From positions 25,182,676 to 25,246,675 of the forward strand of contig NC_135550.1 in assembly GCF_964340395.1 (NCBI RefSeq): DNA of 64,000 bases. The letters are read 5' to 3'. The DNA comes from Glandiceps talaboti. Taxonomy: Eukaryota > Hemichordata > Enteropneusta > Spengelidae. The position numbers and the translations under genes are program-made. Below, one piece after another: positions 62,188 to 64,000 of this stretch. Below the pieces are notes generated by a model. It was not told the DNA's origin and made no database searches. It worked only from the letters and a program-made list of their open reading frames with translations. How positions within the stretch are numbered: position 1 is the stretch's first letter; every line of letters begins with the position of its first letter.

Positions 62188-62295
62188 TATCTATATCTAT
62201 ATCTATATCTATATTTATATATCTATAACTATCTATCTATAACTATATACATATATATGTAACTATATATATAACTATATAACTATATAACTATA

Positions 62296-62364
<69 letters not shown>
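62188..62364. repeat. (ATATCT)n/(AACTAT)n/(TA)n array
   Basis: About 175 bp: ATATCT hexamers, then AACTATAT units, then a pure TA run of about 65 bp at the right end. Confidence 0.96.
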
Positions 62365-62368
<4 letters not shown>

Positions 62369-64000
62369 TTCAAAAGTTCCATTAACAGACCTACTGGTGA
62401 CTTTATAACTCGTGTTTCAAGATTATTCAATTTATTCTGTGTCTTGGAGGCTCAGACACAAATAGTTGGAAATAATGGTAACGGTTGAATAAGTTTGCCT
62501 ACAGGTCTAACTAGTATATCATTCATTTTGTTTTCAAGGACATGTCTGTTCTGGAACTTAATACGATACAATATAATCTAACTATGATGACATTCTACCT
62601 AGTAATTTTAATTAGCTGACATATGTATGTAAGTAGATATATTTGGCCTGGCATTCTACTTCATTGGAGGTGTGTGAACTAAGTTTATGTACATTCACCA
62701 ATACTTATGGGTTGTAAGTGTAATACTAGTACTATTGTCTCACGTCCCAAGGAGGAGGGGGGGGGGGGGGTTATAGAAATGTACATGAAATCAACAATTA
62801 CATAATACCAGTTAATGACGTCATAGTATGAGACGTTTTGGTGGAGTAGCTATGTAGTTAACTATAGCGGACAGGACGGAGTCGTCAAAATATCAAAATC
62901 AACTAACAGGCTGTGTTTACAGACTTCAAAGAAACCGACTCTTTTATTTCCATGACTGGTTCAATTTCCATATCATCTACACCACTTACATAATGTATAA
63001 AGCCCATCCTGAACCACGTAATCCTGTCCGAAATAGTTTCTCAATTTAAAAAAAATCAATTTTATATTCATGGTTTTTGCATTTGTTCCCGGGCCTGTTA
63101 CATTATTTAATGATTTATTTACCGAATAGGAAGTGTTTTCCTGGCTAAAATGAATACAAAGTTCTATCATAAATACATCCTCAAATCAATTTGTTATCGA
63201 CACACTATACAGAAATATACAATTGTAGCTCTAGCGAACTGTACGAGTTGACGACTGTATGCCTTCATTTTTAATATAGGTGAGAGATGGAATGAAACCT
63301 GTCCAAGTCATTTCAGTCTGTGCATAAATCGTCCATCAGTCAGGACAGATAAACAGGGTTATAAGAACCTCACACTAAAACGTTTCCACAGTGATTTGAG
63401 ACCAAATTGAACATTTAAAAAAAACCATATGTTGTATCTCACACTCTCTCAGACCATAGTCATTTTACTCATTTTTTCAGACCCCGAATGCTCTTACCAA
63501 CCATGTTTGTAAACACAATGCACTGCTACATCCATTCCCTTTCTTGAAAACTTGATTTTCATTGTAAAAATTGTTGCGATGTTTATGGGGACTTTTGTTT
63601 TCAGGAGGAAGGGGTCAGCGTATATTGTCCATAATACAAAAACAACCAAAACAGAATGACCCCCCCCCCCCCCCCATCCAATCTCTCACATCATTCATGA
63701 CTGGTAAATTTGTCTGACTCAACTTCACACAAGTATATTAGCATTAGGAACTATGTCTATACAATAATATAGGGTTGAAATGGTCAATAAAAGTTTAATA
63801 GTATCACAAAAGTAAACAGGCAGGTCATCTAATGGACGACGCCATTGTTGGGCAGGGGGGAGCTCAAGAGTGGGATGTGTGACAGGACCAAAGATAGAGG
63901 GAGTGTGACAGGATCACCAATTCTTCAGTTTCACTATAAATGTATTACAGAGATGGGAACACTAAACATATTATGTTAGGAAGAAGACATAATGTAACTC
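62365..64000. other. non-coding stretch to the window end
   Basis: No gene recognised. CRE octamer at 62816-62823, a run of about 13 G near 62758-62771, and a run of about 16 C at 63660-63675. Short chance frames only. Confidence 0.5.

Overview
The window looks like intergenic, intron-rich or gene-poor nuclear DNA from an animal, most likely a marine invertebrate. It is AT-rich (roughly 37% GC by eye). CpG is not strongly depleted, which argues against a vertebrate. There are no operons, ribosome-binding sites or densely packed ORFs. It does contain long compound microsatellites, a tRNA-derived SINE, fold-back elements and minisatellites. The phylum cannot be fixed from the sequence; a non-vertebrate deuterostome or a lophotrochozoan would both fit.

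Only two open reading frames are too long to be chance at this base composition. Both are on the minus strand, about 21 kb apart. The first (31881-33002, up to 373 residues) and the second (53905-54990, up to 361 residues) encode Ser/Arg/Lys-rich, mostly disordered proteins that I do not recognise. Each ends within one to three codons of a GT splice-donor-like site, so each may be a large first coding exon. The first has a convincing core promoter: a TATA box about 50 bp upstream of a good-context ATG, and a CRE plus E-box pair about 400 bp upstream.

Layout: 1-13.2 kb is non-coding with several microsatellites and a tight cluster of four perfect CTCF-like core motifs (10.09-13.08 kb). A SINE follows at 13.24 kb. 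At 14.70-14.76 kb a CRE, an RFX X-box and an E-box sit within 54 bp. From 16.2 to 23.5 kb there are large tetranucleotide arrays and a minisatellite. A 1.7 kb fold-back element with inverted arms of about 185 bp lies at 23.95-25.63 kb, with a (CT)n tract and a 73-bp palindromic insertion inside it. The first gene is at 31.9-33.0 kb. From 37.9 to 50.2 kb there are microsatellites and two pairs of diverged dispersed repeats. The second gene is at 53.9-55.0 kb. A plus-strand promoter-like stretch (E-box, CRE, CCAAT, TATA) is at 58.76 kb. Last come a 26-bp minisatellite with higher-order structure (60.03 kb), a MITE-like inverted repeat (61.2-61.5 kb) and a long AT-rich array (62.2 kb).

The most unexpected global signal is regulatory. 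The full palindromic CRE octamer TGACGTCA occurs at least nine times and TCACGTGA six times, where fewer than one of each is expected by chance. Several of these co-occur within tens of bases of each other, including upstream of the first gene and in the 58.8 kb promoter-like stretch. I see no recognisable enzyme, RNA gene other than the SINE head, CRISPR array or virus.
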